A stretch of DNA of 64,000 bases from DASPKM01 sp035628135 (GCA_035628135.1 DASPKM010000010.1:310001-374000), one strand, 5' to 3'. Shown: positions 35,249 through 44,888, numbered from the stretch's first letter. Notes: a model not told the origin generated them from the sequence alone. Numbers and translations are program-made.

Positions 35249-35725
35249 ATGGAGAACAAGCAAATTCAATACATCATTTCTCAATTAAAGGACACCTTCG
35301 AAGGCAATCCCTGGCATGGCAGGTCCATAAGATCCTTGTTAAGCGAAGTAAGCCCTGAAATGGGTTTAAAAAAACCTTCGGAAAATTCGCATAGTATCGC
35401 AGAGCTGGTGTATCACATGGTAACCTGGCGCGAATTCACCATCAGCAGGTTGAAACCCGAGGAAGGAAAGGACGCGGCCTATTTTGACAAGATCGACTGG
35501 CGTACGCTCGATCACACCAGCATCGAAACCTGGAACCGCGGACTGCAAATGCTGGAAGAAAGCCAACAGCAGCTGATCGCCGCTATGGAACAGTTCAACG
35601 ATTCCATCTTGTCCGAACCAGTAAATGAAAGGAAATACAATTTCAGGACCTTGTTATACGGAGTGGTGCATCACGATATTTACCATGCCGGTCAGATTGC
35701 TTACGCGTGGAAACTGTTGCAATAA
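35249..35725 (+). CDS. DinB-like four-helix-bundle protein
   Basis: 158 residues starting one base after the carB stop. The family pattern is visible: SIAELVYHMVTWREF with a metal-ligand His in the first third and LYGVVHHDIYHAGQIAYAWKLL near the end, giving the three-His site of DinB/YfiT proteins. Members act as thiol S-transferases (bacillithiol or other) or are uncharacterised. Coupling to carB is positional only. Confidence 0.85.
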   Translation: MENKQIQYIISQLKDTFEGNPWHGRSIRSLLSEVSPEMGLKKPSENSHSIAELVYHMVTWREFTISRLKPEEGKDAAYFDKIDWRTLDHTSIETWNRGLQMLEESQQQLIAAMEQFNDSILSEPVNERKYNFRTLLYGVVHHDIYHAGQIAYAWKLLQ

Positions 35726-35750
35726 TCAATAATTATTTAATTACTGATTA

Positions 35751-36410
35751 TTATAATTCCACTAAATGATGCTTGATGGCATACATCACCAATCCCACCC
35801 GGCTACGCACTTTTAGTTTTTCGAAGAGCGAATTGCGGTAATCGTCCACCGTGCGGTGGCTTACGAACATCTTCTCGGCAATGTCTTTATAGGTCATCTC
35901 TGAGCAAACCAGTTTCAGGAACTCTTTTTCTTTTGCCGTCAGCGAAACGGCTTCTTCCTGTATGTCCACGTTCTTGTGCAGGCCGCTCAGTATTTTTTCT
36001 GAAATGAAATCAGACAGGTAGAAATCTTTTTCCATTACTGAGTCCAGCGCTTCCTTGAGCTTTTCAGGGTCAACGCTTTTGAGCACGAAGCCCTTTGCAC
36101 CGAAGCGCAGCATTTTGATGATGGTGTTTTCGTCGCTGAACATCGATAAGGCCAGGATCTTGACCTGGGGATGCGTGGTATAGATCCAGCGGGCGGTTTC
36201 AAAGCCGTCCATGTCGGGCATGTTTACGTCCAGCAGTACGATGTCGGGGATAATATGCTGTGATATTTTCGCCTTTACTTCTTTACCATTATCGGCTTCG
36301 AACAATACTGAATAACCATCGAAAGAAGCGATCAGCTTTGCGAGCGCCCTGCGAAGCAAAACGTGGTCGTCGGCCACCGCTACCTGTATTTTTTTAGTTG
36401 TCACTGCCAT
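35751..36410 (-). CDS. NarL/LuxR-family response regulator
   Basis: 219 residues: DD (14-15), phospho-acceptor Asp61 in VLLDVNMPD, then a LuxR helix-turn-helix (LTAKEKEFLKLVCSEMTYKDIAEKMFVSHRTVDDYR). It overlaps the kinase gene upstream by ten bases, so it is the kinase's partner. The C-terminal half is close to regulators that accompany 7TM-like membrane proteins in Bacteroidota. Confidence 0.92.
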   Translation of the reverse strand: MAVTTKKIQVAVADDHVLLRRALAKLIASFDGYSVLFEADNGKEVKAKISQHIIPDIVLLDVNMPDMDGFETARWIYTTHPQVKILALSMFSDENTIIKMLRFGAKGFVLKSVDPEKLKEALDSVMEKDFYLSDFISEKILSGLHKNVDIQEEAVSLTAKEKEFLKLVCSEMTYKDIAEKMFVSHRTVDDYRNSLFEKLKVRSRVGLVMYAIKHHLVEL

Positions 36411-37228
36411 TCGTGCATCAATTGTTCTTTTTGTAATGGTAATTCAACTTTTACAGAAGTGCCTTTGCCGGGTTTGCTTTCTATGGTAACTGCCGCGCCG
36501 ATAAGGCGTGCCCTGTTCACCATGCTTTTCAATCCTACGCCGGCCACGCGGGAGCCGCTTACTTGCTTTTCCTGCACGTTAAAGCCCTGCCCGTTATCTT
36601 TTACAATAAAACTGAACTTGCCTGCTTCTGAACAAATAACCGAAACATTTACAACCGAGGCTTTGGAATGCTTGATAATATTGTTCATGATCTCCTGGAA
36701 AATACGGAACAGGAATATTTCTTTCTGCGCGTCGAAGTGATAATGCCCTTCGGAAAGGGTGAATGATGTTTCGAACAACTTCATCTTGTTCAAGGTTTCC
36801 ATTTCGAACTTAATGGCCTCCACGAGCCCGATCTGCGTAATGCGGTCGGTATGCATGCTTTTGGTGAGATCGGACAAGTCGAATATCGCTTTGTTCAGCA
36901 TCTGCTTCGATTCTTGAATGGTCTCAAAGTTCGGGTCTTCCTGAGCAAGCCTTATGCCAGCCAATGAAAATTTCACCACCGTTAACATCTGGCCGATGTT
37001 ATCGTGTAATTCCTGCGCGATGTTCTTGAAAGTTGCCTCTTTTATTTCCAGTTGCGATTGCAATAGTTCCTTATCGTATTGGTCTTTCAGCAAGGCCAGT
37101 TCCTGTTCCTGCTTGTGCTGCCGGCGCTGGTACAGGAAAAGGATGGTCACGATGAAGCCTATCAGCAACAATCCAAGCGTAATCCCTATCGCGATGACAA
37201 CATAAACCTCTTGAAATTTATCCGGCAT
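36401..37228 (-). CDS. Sensor histidine kinase with short membrane anchor
   Basis: 275 residues: one N-terminal helix (IAIGITLGLLLIGFIVTILF), a coiled coil, HisKA_3 with His75 in QELHDN, and HATPase motifs EIMNNIIKHS, DNGQGFN and GVGLKSM. It has almost no periplasmic domain, so sensing probably comes through another membrane protein. The gene upstream encodes such a protein and overlaps it by 43 bases. Confidence 0.92.
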   Translation of the reverse strand: MPDKFQEVYVVIAIGITLGLLLIGFIVTILFLYQRRQHKQEQELALLKDQYDKELLQSQLEIKEATFKNIAQELHDNIGQMLTVVKFSLAGIRLAQEDPNFETIQESKQMLNKAIFDLSDLTKSMHTDRITQIGLVEAIKFEMETLNKMKLFETSFTLSEGHYHFDAQKEIFLFRIFQEIMNNIIKHSKASVVNVSVICSEAGKFSFIVKDNGQGFNVQEKQVSGSRVAGVGLKSMVNRARLIGAAVTIESKPGKGTSVKVELPLQKEQLMHEWQ

Positions 37229-37842
37229 AAAAATGCAATGGTAAAAAGTGAATATAACAAAACATTCAGCACGGTTATCAATTGTTCAAGGGCTGCGTTG
37301 ATGATGTCCGGGAAAGTGTACAGGTAGTTTACCACGCCCAATAAAGGCAAAGTGCAAACGTAAAAGAACAACAGCCCGGACACGATCCAGAATGCCGGCT
37401 CACGTTTAAGGTCGATGGAGCGTGGTACCTGGAACAGCTCGTAAAAATAATAAATGGAAACAGCCACTATCAGGAAACAACCCAGCGAATACGTCATGGT
37501 ATGAAAGCTATCGATCTTTTGCCCGAAGAAGATATTGTATAACGATAGTATAACATATGATATCATGATGATGAGGATGATCTTCTTGGCCCTCTTTAAG
37601 AATATTTCATGCCTTAGTATATACAGGTAGAATACGCATCCCGTCACGGAAATGAAATTATAATGAGCAGTGTTTGTTATTCCCTTAAGAGCCAGTTCCC
37701 AGGCCCATATTTCCGTAACCAATGTCACCAGCAGGAAAAATGGGAAAATGCGCAGGTAGAGCGGCCCCTTTCTCCGGGGCAGTGTTACAAAGCCTGCCAA
37801 CATGCTCAGGGCAATGAAATAATATTCAAATGGCATGTCCAT
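37186..37842 (-). CDS. Polytopic membrane protein, likely partner of the kinase
   Basis: 218 residues with six or seven hydrophobic segments (YYFIALSMLAGFVTL, FPFFLLVTLVTEIWAW, ISVTGCVFYLYIL, IILIIMISYVILSLY, SLGCFLIVAVSIYYFY, FWIVSGLLFFYVCTL, VLNVLLYSLFTIAFL). It contains no enzymatic motif. Its gene is first in an overlapping three-gene unit with a sensor-poor kinase and a NarL regulator, so it is a candidate input module. Family name not recognised. Confidence 0.75.
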   Translation of the reverse strand: MDMPFEYYFIALSMLAGFVTLPRRKGPLYLRIFPFFLLVTLVTEIWAWELALKGITNTAHYNFISVTGCVFYLYILRHEIFLKRAKKIILIIMISYVILSLYNIFFGQKIDSFHTMTYSLGCFLIVAVSIYYFYELFQVPRSIDLKREPAFWIVSGLLFFYVCTLPLLGVVNYLYTFPDIINAALEQLITVLNVLLYSLFTIAFLCRINFKRFMLSSR

Positions 37843-37881
37843 TTACTTCAAAGTAAAACGATTCAACAGTTTCGTAAAAAT

Positions 37882-37906
37882 AAAACCTCCGCTAAGGGAG
37901 GTTTTT
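37882..37906 (-). terminator. Terminator of the gene at 37928
   Basis: AAAACCTCC (37882-37890) pairs with GGAGGTTTT (37897-37905), loop GCTAAG; A/T-rich on both sides, so U-tracts exist for either strand. It separates the hypothetical gene from the kinase unit. Confidence 0.75.
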
Positions 37907-37927
37907 ACTATTTTATGATAAGTGGGG

Positions 37928-38422
37928 TTAAACTACCACCCATCCTTTGTCTTTCCTGTCTACGATAGTGATACCCAAACCTTCTCCGAAATCGGTACCA
38001 TCGTCTTTACTGCCACCGCAGAAAGGCGGGCAAATTCTTGCCATATTGTAAGCCAGTATCTGGCTTCCTTTCTCAGTGTGAACGTAGATGTCTTTGTCGG
38101 CAGACTTGCCGTTCTCGGTTTGCTTGCGTTTGGTACCTACCAGCACCACTGTTTGGCGGCCTGCATATTCAGGTACTTCGGCAAAGTTCTCGGGATATGC
38201 ACCGAAATAAATCTTAAGGCCATCGGCTCCGTGTTGTTTGATGAGGTCAATGAAATTCTCCAGTTCCTCCACGCTATACCATGCACTAAGAGAATCTTCT
38301 TTGCCAATGCGGTCTGAGTTTTGAGCCCATCTTTCTTGCTTATATGTACGAATAACCGTGTCTACGTGCTCGGTATTTACATATTTCCCTACTTTTAAGG
38401 TTTTTTTCTGACTCGTAATCAT
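37928..38422 (-). CDS. Conserved hypothetical protein with CPPFCGG motif
   Basis: 164 residues without signal peptide or membrane helix. It has a charged N-terminus, a central segment (DLIKQHGADGLKIYFGAYPENF) and a C-terminal ILAYNMARICPPFCGGSKDD with two Cys three residues apart, possibly a metal or redox site. I recall similar unnamed proteins near two-component systems in Bacteroidota but know no function. It has its own terminator, so it is not part of the kinase operon downstream. Confidence 0.7.
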   Translation of the reverse strand: MITSQKKTLKVGKYVNTEHVDTVIRTYKQERWAQNSDRIGKEDSLSAWYSVEELENFIDLIKQHGADGLKIYFGAYPENFAEVPEYAGRQTVVLVGTKRKQTENGKSADKDIYVHTEKGSQILAYNMARICPPFCGGSKDDGTDFGEGLGITIVDRKDKGWVVV

Positions 38423-38904
38423 AGCCTTTAGAGTTTACGATTAGTAAATTGGTTGTCGACGTAAAACTATAGGCTGTCGTTCAGACAAATAAGTTGCAAG
38501 AAAATACAAGTCAATCAATTATAAATTAATATTATTTATAAAATTTGGCAGCTCAAGCAGTCGTGAAAAAAAATGTTCAAAAAAACCGTATAAAACCACC
38601 AAAAAAAGCACACAAATACGGGAGGCCCCACCCCGTGAAAATACGGGGTGGTTTAGGGATGAAATGACGGATCAAAAACCGTAATTAAATGTTGCTCTAA
38701 AAATCGCTAAATAAATAAGAATAATGCAATTTACTTTTCGAATATGGTTCTGTCCCGTTTTTAAAATCCAGGGTAAAACTTATTCAGGGGCCACAAAAAA
38801 GATAAATTAATCCCCATAAATCACGAAATCAAAAGATTTTTCATTAACCAGTAGACCTTATCCTGGTTTTCCAAGTTACAGTCTAATCACTGTAACTTTC
38901 TTTT
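38423..38904. other. 482-base intergenic region with strong hairpin
   Basis: A/T-rich gap between divergent starts. No open frame of note. The only clear structure is the stem at 38628-38651; a short inverted repeat GTTACAGTctaatcACTGTAAC sits just before the comEC start (about 38875-38896). Confidence 0.4.
38628..38651. other. Perfect 9-base hairpin in the comEC upstream region
   Basis: CCACCCCGT (38628-38636) pairs with ACGGGGTGG (38643-38651) around GAAAAT. It is far from any upstream gene end on either strand, so it is not an obvious terminator; it may be a leader structure, a binding site or the end of a small RNA. Confidence 0.4.
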
Positions 38905-40992
38905 ATGCCCTTATCCCCGACCCCAGTATGGAAAGACGCCCCCTTTCTTAGGTTATTGGTCCCTTTCGCAGCAGGCATCCTTGTACAATGGTACCTGCCC
39001 CAGCCGGTTACCTGGCCCTGGGCCCTGATAACAGCCACCAGCGCGGCATTGCTCGCTTTTCGGCTCGCATCGGCCCAGGTCCGCTTCCGGCTTATCCGTT
39101 TCACAGGTGTCCTCATCAACCTGCTGATATTCGCCTGCGGAACACTTATCACCTGGTACAACCATCCCGCAAATAATAAGAACTGGCTCGCCCGCCATTA
39201 TACTCCCACACACCAGGTACAAGCAGTATTACAGGAACCCTTATCCCAAAAAAGGAACTCCTATAAAGCCATTGCCACAGCGCAATACTTATACAACGGT
39301 ACCCGGATCATCCGCGTGACCGGAAATATCGTCATCTATTTCAGCAAGCAAACAGACCCTGAAAGAATATCTTACGGTTCCATAATCACGATAAATAAAC
39401 CATTACAACCCGTAAAAACTTCGGGTAATCCCGGTGCATTCGATTACAAACGCTACTGTATTTTCAATCAAACCAGCTTCCAGGTTTACCTGCAACCGGG
39501 AGAATTCTCCATCAGCCCCTCAAAAGAAACACGGGGTTGGAAAAACTTTATTTTTTATTGCAGGCAAAAGGTCATCAACATCCTGCATGCCAATGTTAAA
39601 GGCCGGCAGGAAGCCGCGCTTGCCGAAGCCTTACTGATTGGTTACAAGGACGAGCTAGATAAGGACCTGGTACAATCTTATTCCAACACCGGCGTGGTGC
39701 ACATCATTGCTGTTTCTGGACTGCACCTTGGCATCGTATATTGGCTGCTAAGCCTGCTGGCCGGGCCGCTTAAGAAGCGATCTATAAAATGGCTGTATTA
39801 CTTTGCAATACTGGCGGGCTTGTGGATATTCAGCCTGGTGGCGGGAGCAGGGCCTTCGGTACTGCGCTCGGCTTTCATGTTCAGCCTGGTGGTGATCGGG
39901 GAAGCATTCTCCAAACGCAATACTGTTTACAATAGCCTGGCCGCTTCGGCCTTCCTGTTGCTTTGCTGGAACCCGTTCTGGTTATGGGACGCAGGCTTCC
40001 AACTCTCGTATGCAGCCGTGCTTAGCATCGTTCTGTTCTTTAAGCCCATATATAATTTATTATATGTTCGCAACAAGTTGCTCGATGCAGTATGGAAGCT
40101 CAATGCAGTTACCCTGGCGGCACAAGTGCTTACGATCCCCATCAGTATTTATCATTTTCACCAATTCCCGAATTATTTTCTCCTCGCCAACCTCGTTGCA
40201 GTTCCTTTATCGAGCATATTGCTGATCGGAGAGATCGTTCTATGTGCACTCTCTTTCATCCCAGTGCTTGCAACATGGATGGGCGATGTGTTGAACTTCT
40301 TACTGCGGTGTCTCAACGATTTCATACTCAGCGTCGACGCATTGCCCGGCGCGTCGTGGACACATTTGCAATTGAATGCTGTGCAGGTAGTGATGCTATA
40401 CGCATGCATTGCCGGTATAGCTTACTGGTTATTGCATAAAAACAAGGCCGCCTTCATCATTGGTCTTTGTACGTTTCTTGGCTTTATGGCGGTGCGTACG
40501 CATTCATTCATACTTGCTGATGCTCAACGCAAGCTGATCGTGTACAATATTTCAAAGTACAGCGCCATCGATTTTATCCAGGGCCGGAATTATTTTTTTG
40601 CGGGCGATGCCGTGGTGCAGTCCGATAAGTCGCTGCGCAATTTTCACACTGAGCCCTCGAGAACATTGCACAGGGCTTCTCCCGCAACAGCCTTACAAGG
40701 GTTGCTCGGCAAGGATTCGTTGTTCGAATTTCATGGAAAGCGCGTGCTGCTTGTAAGCGGCCGCACGCCGGTGAGTATTGTGCCGGGCACACGGATAGAT
40801 ATAATGGTGCTCTCTAAAAACGCCGGCGTTCAACTTGGTCCATTGCTGCAAGCCCTGCAAATTCGCCAGGTGGTTGCCGACGGCAGCAATGCGCCACGCT
40901 ACGCCACCATATGGCGGCAACAATGTCAAACTGCCCGCATCCCCTTCCATTATGTTAGTGAAAACGGCGCGTTTATATCAGACATTCCCTGA
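38905..40992 (+). CDS. comEC: ComEC/Rec2-family DNA-uptake channel protein
   Basis: 695 residues. N-terminal DUF4131-like membrane region (residues 10-75), an OB-like periplasmic part, then the Competence domain with the signature IIAVSGLHLGIVYWLLS and about eight further helices up to residue 540. The C-terminal segment is where a metallo-beta-lactamase-like domain usually sits, but the HxHxDH motif is not visible, so it is reduced or degenerate. Expected to carry single-stranded DNA across the inner membrane. It neighbours no other competence gene here; a comF-like gene is at 62390. Confidence 0.9.
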   Translation: MPLSPTPVWKDAPFLRLLVPFAAGILVQWYLPQPVTWPWALITATSAALLAFRLASAQVRFRLIRFTGVLINLLIFACGTLITWYNHPANNKNWLARHYTPTHQVQAVLQEPLSQKRNSYKAIATAQYLYNGTRIIRVTGNIVIYFSKQTDPERISYGSIITINKPLQPVKTSGNPGAFDYKRYCIFNQTSFQVYLQPGEFSISPSKETRGWKNFIFYCRQKVINILHANVKGRQEAALAEALLIGYKDELDKDLVQSYSNTGVVHIIAVSGLHLGIVYWLLSLLAGPLKKRSIKWLYYFAILAGLWIFSLVAGAGPSVLRSAFMFSLVVIGEAFSKRNTVYNSLAASAFLLLCWNPFWLWDAGFQLSYAAVLSIVLFFKPIYNLLYVRNKLLDAVWKLNAVTLAAQVLTIPISIYHFHQFPNYFLLANLVAVPLSSILLIGEIVLCALSFIPVLATWMGDVLNFLLRCLNDFILSVDALPGASWTHLQLNAVQVVMLYACIAGIAYWLLHKNKAAFIIGLCTFLGFMAVRTHSFILADAQRKLIVYNISKYSAIDFIQGRNYFFAGDAVVQSDKSLRNFHTEPSRTLHRASPATALQGLLGKDSLFEFHGKRVLLVSGRTPVSIVPGTRIDIMVLSKNAGVQLGPLLQALQIRQVVADGSNAPRYATIWRQQCQTARIPFHYVSENGAFISDIP

Positions 40993-41049
40993 CTATCCAC
41001 ACATTTGCAGAGCCGCATTCTGGCGCTAATCAATTTGCCTATTTATTTG

Positions 41050-41057
41050 TACGTTTG
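41050..41057 (+). promoter_or_regulatory. Possible purH -7 box
   Basis: TACGTTTG followed by C, 41 bases before the ATG of purH. No TTG at the usual distance. Confidence 0.35.
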
Positions 41058-41097
41058 CGCCTTCTTTTATTTGCCTGCCTTTTTTCAAGATTTACTT

Positions 41098-42621
41098 ATG
41101 AATAAGAAGATCAAATCTGCGCTCATTTCTGTTTTTTACAAAGACGGCCTGGAAAACATTGTGAAACTATTGCACGATGCGGGCATCGTTATGTACAGCA
41201 CAGGAGGCACCCAGCAATTCATAGAGAAGCTGGGCGTGCCGGTGACGCCGGTGGAGCAGCTCACCACCTATCCATCTATTTTAGGGGGGCGGGTAAAGAC
41301 CCTGCATCCCGTGGTGTTCGGCGGCATTCTCGGGCGGCGCAGTCACGAAACCGATGTGCAGGAAATGCAGCAATATAAGATCCCTGAGATCGACCTGGTG
41401 ATAGTTGACCTCTACCCTTTTGAAGAAACGGTTGCCAGCACCAACGACCACGACGCCATTATAGAAAAAATAGACGTAGGAGGCCCATCCATGATCCGCG
41501 GCGCCGCCAAGAATTTTAAGGACGTGCTGGTAATAGCCTCAAAAAGCGATTACCCGCTGCTGGAAAATATATTGTCGCAGCAATCGGCCGAAACCACCCT
41601 CGAACAGCGCAGGCAATTTGCGGCAAAGGCATTCGACATCTGCGCACATTATGACGTGGCCATCGCAAAGTTTTTCAATCCCGGCGCACCCTTGTACTTC
41701 CTCGAGTCCGTTACCAATCCCACATCATTGCGCTACGGCGAAAACCCGCACCAGCAAGCGTTGTTTTATGGAAATCCCGATAAATTATTCGAACAGTTGC
41801 ATGGCAAAGAACTTTCTTATAATAATCTTGTGGACCTGGACGCGGCGTTGCAACTGATCAATGAATTTTCCGCAGGCGATGGTGAAATAACTTTCGCCAT
41901 CATCAAGCACACCAATGTTTGTGGCATTGCTTCGCGGCAGTCAACTGCCGAAGCATGGATGGCCGCACTCGCCGGCGATCCTGAAAGCGCCTTCGGCGGA
42001 GTACTGGTGTGCAATGGCAGCATCGATGAGCCCACTGCTTCGGCCATCAATGAAATTTTCTTCGAAGTACTAATAGCGCCGACATTTGATGATGCGGCGC
42101 TAAGCATCCTGCAACAAAAGAAAAACCGCATCCTGCTGCGCAGGAAGGACATCGTATCCGCGCAATACCAATACCGTTCCCTCTTGAACGGCGTATTAAC
42201 GCAAACGGCAGACATAGGCAATTTTACTGACTGGAAAGAAACCGGCGGACGTACTTCGTCCGAACAGGAAAAAGCAGACATGCTGTTTGCCAATATCGTG
42301 TGCAAACATCTAAAAAGCAATGCCATTGCGTTGGTAAAAAACAAACAGCTTGCAGGCAAGGGTTGCGGTCAAACCAGCCGCATCGACGCGCTGCGGCACG
42401 CTATTGAAAAAGCAAAACAATTCAGGTTCGACCTGCAAGGCGCGGTAATGGCCAGCGATGCATTCTTTCCGTTCAGCGACTGTGTGCAGATGGGACATGA
42501 GGCGGGCATTACAGCATTCATTCAGCCGGGTGGCTCCATACGCGATAAAGATTCCATTGAATATTGCCTGCAGCACAATCTTGCCATGGTGCTGACAGGG
42601 CAAAGGCATTTCAGGCATTAA
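41098..42621 (+). CDS. purH: Bifunctional AICAR formyltransferase/IMP cyclohydrolase
   Basis: 507 residues from the ATG at 41098; a longer in-frame start would add a hydrophobic 31-residue stretch foreign to the family. N-terminal MGS-fold cyclohydrolase domain (MYSTGGTQQFIEKLG, GGRVKTLHPVVFGGIL, IDVGGPSMIRGAAKN) and C-terminal transformylase (YGENPHQQA, IKHTNVCGIA, TEAW/ESAFGG, LQGAVMASDAFFPFSD). It performs the last two steps of IMP synthesis in the cytoplasm. Confidence 0.96.
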   Translation: MNKKIKSALISVFYKDGLENIVKLLHDAGIVMYSTGGTQQFIEKLGVPVTPVEQLTTYPSILGGRVKTLHPVVFGGILGRRSHETDVQEMQQYKIPEIDLVIVDLYPFEETVASTNDHDAIIEKIDVGGPSMIRGAAKNFKDVLVIASKSDYPLLENILSQQSAETTLEQRRQFAAKAFDICAHYDVAIAKFFNPGAPLYFLESVTNPTSLRYGENPHQQALFYGNPDKLFEQLHGKELSYNNLVDLDAALQLINEFSAGDGEITFAIIKHTNVCGIASRQSTAEAWMAALAGDPESAFGGVLVCNGSIDEPTASAINEIFFEVLIAPTFDDAALSILQQKKNRILLRRKDIVSAQYQYRSLLNGVLTQTADIGNFTDWKETGGRTSSEQEKADMLFANIVCKHLKSNAIALVKNKQLAGKGCGQTSRIDALRHAIEKAKQFRFDLQGAVMASDAFFPFSDCVQMGHEAGITAFIQPGGSIRDKDSIEYCLQHNLAMVLTGQRHFRH

Positions 42622-42623
42622 TT

Positions 42624-43577
42624 ATGGCAGATCAGTTGCAAATACGTAACCAGGGAACGCGGGCCAAAGCATTGTTCGCGCTTTCGCTGGTATGTTTTTT
42701 CTGGGGCACTACCTGGATAGCGTCCCGGCAAGGCGTGCTGCACATGCCCGCGCTGCAAATGGCCGGGCTTCGCCAATTCATCGGGGGCATGATGTACGTG
42801 ATCTTCTTCACCATTAAAGGCCATGCATTTCCAAAGGGCAAGGAATGGGGACCGATACTCGTGCTTAGCTTTCTCAACTTCATGCTCAGCAACGGGCTGT
42901 CTACCTGGGGCGTTAAATATATTTCCGCCGGATTGGGGTCCATCATTGGCGCAATCTTTCCTTTATGGTTGGTGATAATAGGCCTGTTCAACAAGAAAGC
43001 AAAAATGCCCGGCACGGCCATGATCGGTTTACTGCTGGGATTCATCGGCGTTTGCGTGATCTTTTACGATCACCTGCAGGATTTTCTCAACAGCGATTTC
43101 CGCTTCGGCATTTTGATATCATTGGTGGCAACCTGGTCCTGGGCCTTCGGCACACTGTACACCAAACAGCAGGCGCTTGAGTTCAATCCTTATTTCAGCC
43201 TTGGATTGCAGATGGTGATCTCTGGTGTTGTAGTATATGGCATATCGGCGGTTTCGGGCCAAACCATCCCGGTCAGTGAAATACCGTGGCAGTCGTGGGT
43301 GTCCATGGCTTATCTCGCCATCTTCGGTTCCGTTATTTCCTTCATCGCTTATTTATATGCTTTGCAAAAATTGCCGATAGGTCAAGTATCTATCTATGCC
43401 TACATCAATCCCGTGGTAGCGATACTCATCGGTACTTTACTTTTCGACGAAGACTTTTCCATCTTCATCGCGATCGGGGGTATTGTTACGCTTGCGGGCG
43501 TATATATGGTAAACGAAGCATTCAGGAAAAAACAAACCGTGATGAAGGAAGCTGCAGAACATTTAGCGGAAAGCTGA
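42624..43577 (+). CDS. EamA-family drug/metabolite transporter
   Basis: 317 residues from the ATG at 42624, two bases after the purH stop. Ten hydrophobic helices form two EamA repeats, the first opening with LVCFFWGTTWIASRQGV and the second with ATWSWAFGTLYTKQ. Members export amino acids, nucleobases or other small molecules; the substrate cannot be assigned. Likely read through from purH. Confidence 0.88.
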   Translation: MADQLQIRNQGTRAKALFALSLVCFFWGTTWIASRQGVLHMPALQMAGLRQFIGGMMYVIFFTIKGHAFPKGKEWGPILVLSFLNFMLSNGLSTWGVKYISAGLGSIIGAIFPLWLVIIGLFNKKAKMPGTAMIGLLLGFIGVCVIFYDHLQDFLNSDFRFGILISLVATWSWAFGTLYTKQQALEFNPYFSLGLQMVISGVVVYGISAVSGQTIPVSEIPWQSWVSMAYLAIFGSVISFIAYLYALQKLPIGQVSIYAYINPVVAILIGTLLFDEDFSIFIAIGGIVTLAGVYMVNEAFRKKQTVMKEAAEHLAES

Positions 43578-44888
43578 TCAGCTGTCCCAGTATACTTCGT
43601 CTTTCAGGAAGATCTCGTACACTTCTTTCCAGCCCTTGTACAATTGCGCGGTTCCCAAAAAGTTATTGTGCCATATCGTAACCATCATGCCCTGTACCTG
43701 CCGTACGATCTGGTAAAAGCGCATCAACTCGGCGAGCGCCTGGTGCGGGGCCAGCTTTTGTTCATAAAACGCATTGGCATCCATGAAACAGAATGGAAAT
43801 ATTGTTAGCGAAGTACTTTCTTCCTTTTCCAAATCGTACCAGTTAAACGAAGAAGCAACGGATGCCCTGAACCCGTTGATAGTGCCGTAACCCATTGAAA
43901 AATCCTTTTCAATGCCGGCCTGTATCAATTGCCGGTAGGTTTGCGGCAGCGCAAGCCGTATGAAATGCTGGCGGCTATGTACGATGGATTGCCCGGTAAT
44001 AAATTCGAGCCAGCCTATTTCCTGTTTCAGCAATTTGGGATCGTCGGAGCTTTGCCAGCTTGGATGAATGCCTACCGTACCTTTCTCCGCATGATAACGT
44101 ATAAGGTCCTGCATGGCCTTTTTAGAAGGCGGGATATTTTTATCATACTTCTGCTGCTGTTCCGCCACCAAAAAGAAATAATACGGCCGTAACCTGCAAT
44201 ACAAATGCAAAGCATCCAGCCATTCGTATGAGTCGTACGGGTCTTTTTGCTTTTGCCTTAGCACAGCCATTCTTTCTTTCACGCTCGTCCAATCGTTTTG
44301 CAGCATCGACTTTACCGCACCCCCCGCATTGCGCACAAAGCCCTTGTGCCGGTAGCTCCAGGCAATATCGATATCGTAAGTAGGAATGAACTTGAAGGAA
44401 CGCCTGTGGAAAAATGTGTCAGGGAAAACACGTTTCAACGCATGCTTAAGGTCTTCGAGCCAGTAATTGATGAGTGGGATCTCCAAAAACTGTTCCTTCC
44501 ATGCAAGCGATTCGGTGTGATCGTAACGGCCATAAAAATCTTTCCGGTGCGGAAGGTATTCTTCATAACGCGTAAGCAGGTAAAATGAAGCGGCAAACAC
44601 ATCGAAGGGAAAATCGCTGTTGCTCACCGGAAAAAATATCTTGCGCTTGTTTACCTCGGTGCATTGTATGGCTTGTTCTTGTATGCCCTGCTCAAATAGT
44701 AATGAATGCGGCGCCAGGTTAAACGCACCTTCCATTCTTTCATTGCTATAATTGATCCTTATGCCGGCGTATTGCTGAAATGCGGCAAGGTCGGTAGTAA
44801 TTTGCAAAGGCTCTTTGCACAATTCCTTACCAATAAAGGCAGCTGCGTATTGCAGTCGTGGAGTGATATGTTTGGAAAACAACAACAT
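43578..44888 (-). CDS. Polysaccharide deacetylase-like protein
   Basis: 436 residues from the ATG at 44888, which shares its A with the TGA of the upstream gene (TGATG). The NodB-like elements are FIPTYDIDIAWSYRHKG (Asp pair as base and metal ligand), GTVGIHPSWQSSDD (His motif), and TINGFRASVASSFNWYD plus MMVTIWHNNFLG near the end. An N-terminal domain of about 150 residues precedes it, the layout of Bacteroidota deacetylase-like proteins. It has no signal peptide. Substrate unknown. Confidence 0.82.
   Translation of the reverse strand: MLLFSKHITPRLQYAAAFIGKELCKEPLQITTDLAAFQQYAGIRINYSNERMEGAFNLAPHSLLFEQGIQEQAIQCTEVNKRKIFFPVSNSDFPFDVFAASFYLLTRYEEYLPHRKDFYGRYDHTESLAWKEQFLEIPLINYWLEDLKHALKRVFPDTFFHRRSFKFIPTYDIDIAWSYRHKGFVRNAGGAVKSMLQNDWTSVKERMAVLRQKQKDPYDSYEWLDALHLYCRLRPYYFFLVAEQQQKYDKNIPPSKKAMQDLIRYHAEKGTVGIHPSWQSSDDPKLLKQEIGWLEFITGQSIVHSRQHFIRLALPQTYRQLIQAGIEKDFSMGYGTINGFRASVASSFNWYDLEKEESTSLTIFPFCFMDANAFYEQKLAPHQALAELMRFYQIVRQVQGMMVTIWHNNFLGTAQLYKGWKEVYEIFLKDEVYWDS

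Noticed and set aside
34465..35259. 264-codon minus-strand frame
   Set aside because: Antisense to carB; no family features.
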